Assembly: GCF_001685485.1 (NCBI RefSeq)
Contig: NZ_BDEL01000001.1
Coordinates: forward strand, 1,485,501 to 1,549,500
Direction of reading: 5' to 3'
From: Formosa haliotis
GTDB taxonomy: Bacteria; Bacteroidota; Bacteroidia; Flavobacteriales; Flavobacteriaceae
DNA: 64,000 bases
Part shown: positions 63,109 through 64,000 of the stretch, one piece after another
Position numbering within the stretch: position 1 is the first letter of the stretch
Layout of the letters: each line of letters starts with the position of its first letter
Notes under the pieces: model-generated
Databases searched by the model: none
Told to the model about the DNA's origin: nothing
The model's input: only the letters and a program-made list of their open reading frames with translations
Position numbers and translations under genes: made by a program

Positions 63109-64000
63109 ATGATGCCTAAAAAATGCGTACTTGTATGTCTCTTTAATTTCCTAGTTGCAGGAATTATGGGACTTACCATGCGATTAGCCTTTATAACTGA
63201 CATCAATTTTAACTATCGGAATTTAACCCATGCACATTCGCATACCGCGATGCTTGGTTGGGTGTATTTAATACTTTTTGTATTGATTGTGCATTATTTT
63301 GTTCCCGAAAAACAAAAACTATTTAATCGGTTATTTTGGGTTACAGAAATTGCGGTTTTAGGAATGATGCTTAGTTTTCCTTTTCAAGGGTATGCAGCCA
63401 TATCTATTACCTTTTCTACATTACATATATTTTGCAGTTACTATTTTGTATATCTGGTTTTTAAGCATCAAAAAATAACTTCTGCCCCCACAAGAATATT
63501 ATTAAAAACAGCACTCATTTTTATGGTAATTTCTACCATTGGCGTGTGGTGTTTAGGTCCAGCTGTGGGACTGTTAGGCCAAGCCTCAGCGTTTTATCAA
63601 ATTGCGATACAATTCTTTCTCCATTTTCAATTTAATGGTTGGTTTTTAATTGCTATACTCGCCTTATTTTTTCATTATTTCAACATAAAAAACCATCACC
63701 TTTTTAAACGATTTCACTTTACCCTTATTCTGGCCACCATATGCACATTGGCCTTGCCTGTAAGTTGGTTTGCTCCCGCTCCTTTTTTAATTTGGATTAA
63801 TGGTTTTGGAATACTTTGCCTACTAGCATCATTCATTTTATTTATAAAAATGTCTAAACCTTATATTAAACAGCAATTTAAAGTCGTTTCAAAAGAAGTG
63901 AAATACCTATATACATTTGCTTTATTTTCATTCGCTTTAAAAATAGTATTTCAGAGTACATCTTTCTTTCCCGAAATTGGAAACCTCGCGAAACAAAATC
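63109..64000 (+). CDS. Polytopic membrane protein with conserved histidines, cut by window edge
   Basis: An open frame from ATG 63109 (or 63112) to the end of the window, at least 297 residues with about eight hydrophobic segments. Near the start of the second segment is LTHAHSHTAMLGWVYLILFV, and later FFLHFQFNGWFLIAILALFF; conserved membrane histidines like these resemble heme-binding helices of the heme-copper oxidase/NOR fold. It follows the nor-ric terminator. It may be a NO-related or heme-containing membrane protein, but I cannot name a family with confidence. The 3' end is outside the window. Confidence 0.75.
   Translation, partial: MMPKKCVLVCLFNFLVAGIMGLTMRLAFITDINFNYRNLTHAHSHTAMLGWVYLILFVLIVHYFVPEKQKLFNRLFWVTEIAVLGMMLSFPFQGYAAISITFSTLHIFCSYYFVYLVFKHQKITSAPTRILLKTALIFMVISTIGVWCLGPAVGLLGQASAFYQIAIQFFLHFQFNGWFLIAILALFFHYFNIKNHHLFKRFHFTLILATICTLALPVSWFAPAPFLIWINGFGILCLLASFILFIKMSKPYIKQQFKVVSKEVKYLYTFALFSFALKIVFQSTSFFPEIGNLAKQN

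Overview
The window comes from a member of the Bacteroidota, most likely a marine-type Flavobacteriaceae. The evidence is a SusC/SusD pair, many SusD-like lipoprotein signal peptides, a type IX secretion C-terminal domain, TAnnTTTG-type promoters, a Bacteroidetes-type tyrosine recombinase and low GC content. There is no rRNA and no CRISPR array.

Bases 1 to about 52.5 kb form one large carbohydrate locus aimed at a glycan rich in rhamnose and uronic acid. The leftward arm (19555 to 1) is susC, susD, a hairpin terminator, a sulfatase, two GH28, GH2, GH115, a BNR_4 beta-propeller protein, GH88 and a frameshifted GH2 beta-galactosidase. The rightward arm (19959 to 32624) is PL22, GH106 alpha-L-rhamnosidase, GH105, a double GH43, GH43, GH2, GH43 and the L-rhamnose mutarotase RhaM. 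A nearly gene-free 1.35 kb stretch follows, then a GntR-type regulator. Leftward from 38157 lie a frameshifted UxuB-like dehydrogenase, mannonate dehydratase UxuA and another GH43. At 41581-38597 is a large secreted PL1-type lyase with a type IX secretion tail. From 52417 to 41995 runs a seven-gene rhamnose operon: rhaEW, rhaI, rhaB, a double class II aldolase-like protein, an LldD-type lactate dehydrogenase, aldA and an NCS1-type permease. Together these would cut the polymer, trim unsaturated uronate, rhamnose, arabinose or xylose and galactose, and send rhamnose to DHAP plus pyruvate and glucuronate to KDG.

The best candidate for an undescribed system is a shared promoter module. Six sites carry TACAGGA (or a close variant), four with a second (C)AGG unit 10 bp upstream. 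Each lies exactly 21 bp before a TAnnTTTG-like -7 box. Five of them precede susC, the PL22 operon, the uxu operon, the PL1 gene and the rhamnose operon. The sixth points left into the empty 32.6-33.8 kb gap, toward a hairpin at 33481-33511, so it may drive a small RNA or be the relic of a lost gene.

The catabolic block ends at a tyrosine recombinase (53885-52641) lying just past the 3' end of a tRNA-Pro(TGG) gene (54188-54114), the classic layout of an integrated island. To the right is core genome: a PQQ-type sugar dehydrogenase lipoprotein, uridine kinase, an FtsB-like divisome protein, the methylmalonyl-CoA mutase small subunit followed only by a degenerate B12-domain remnant of the large subunit, a GNAT acetyltransferase, a lipoprotein, and a nitric-oxide defence unit (NsrR-like Rrf2 regulator, quinol NO reductase, Ric/YtfE) with a matching pair of candidate operators. 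An unfinished membrane protein runs off the right edge.
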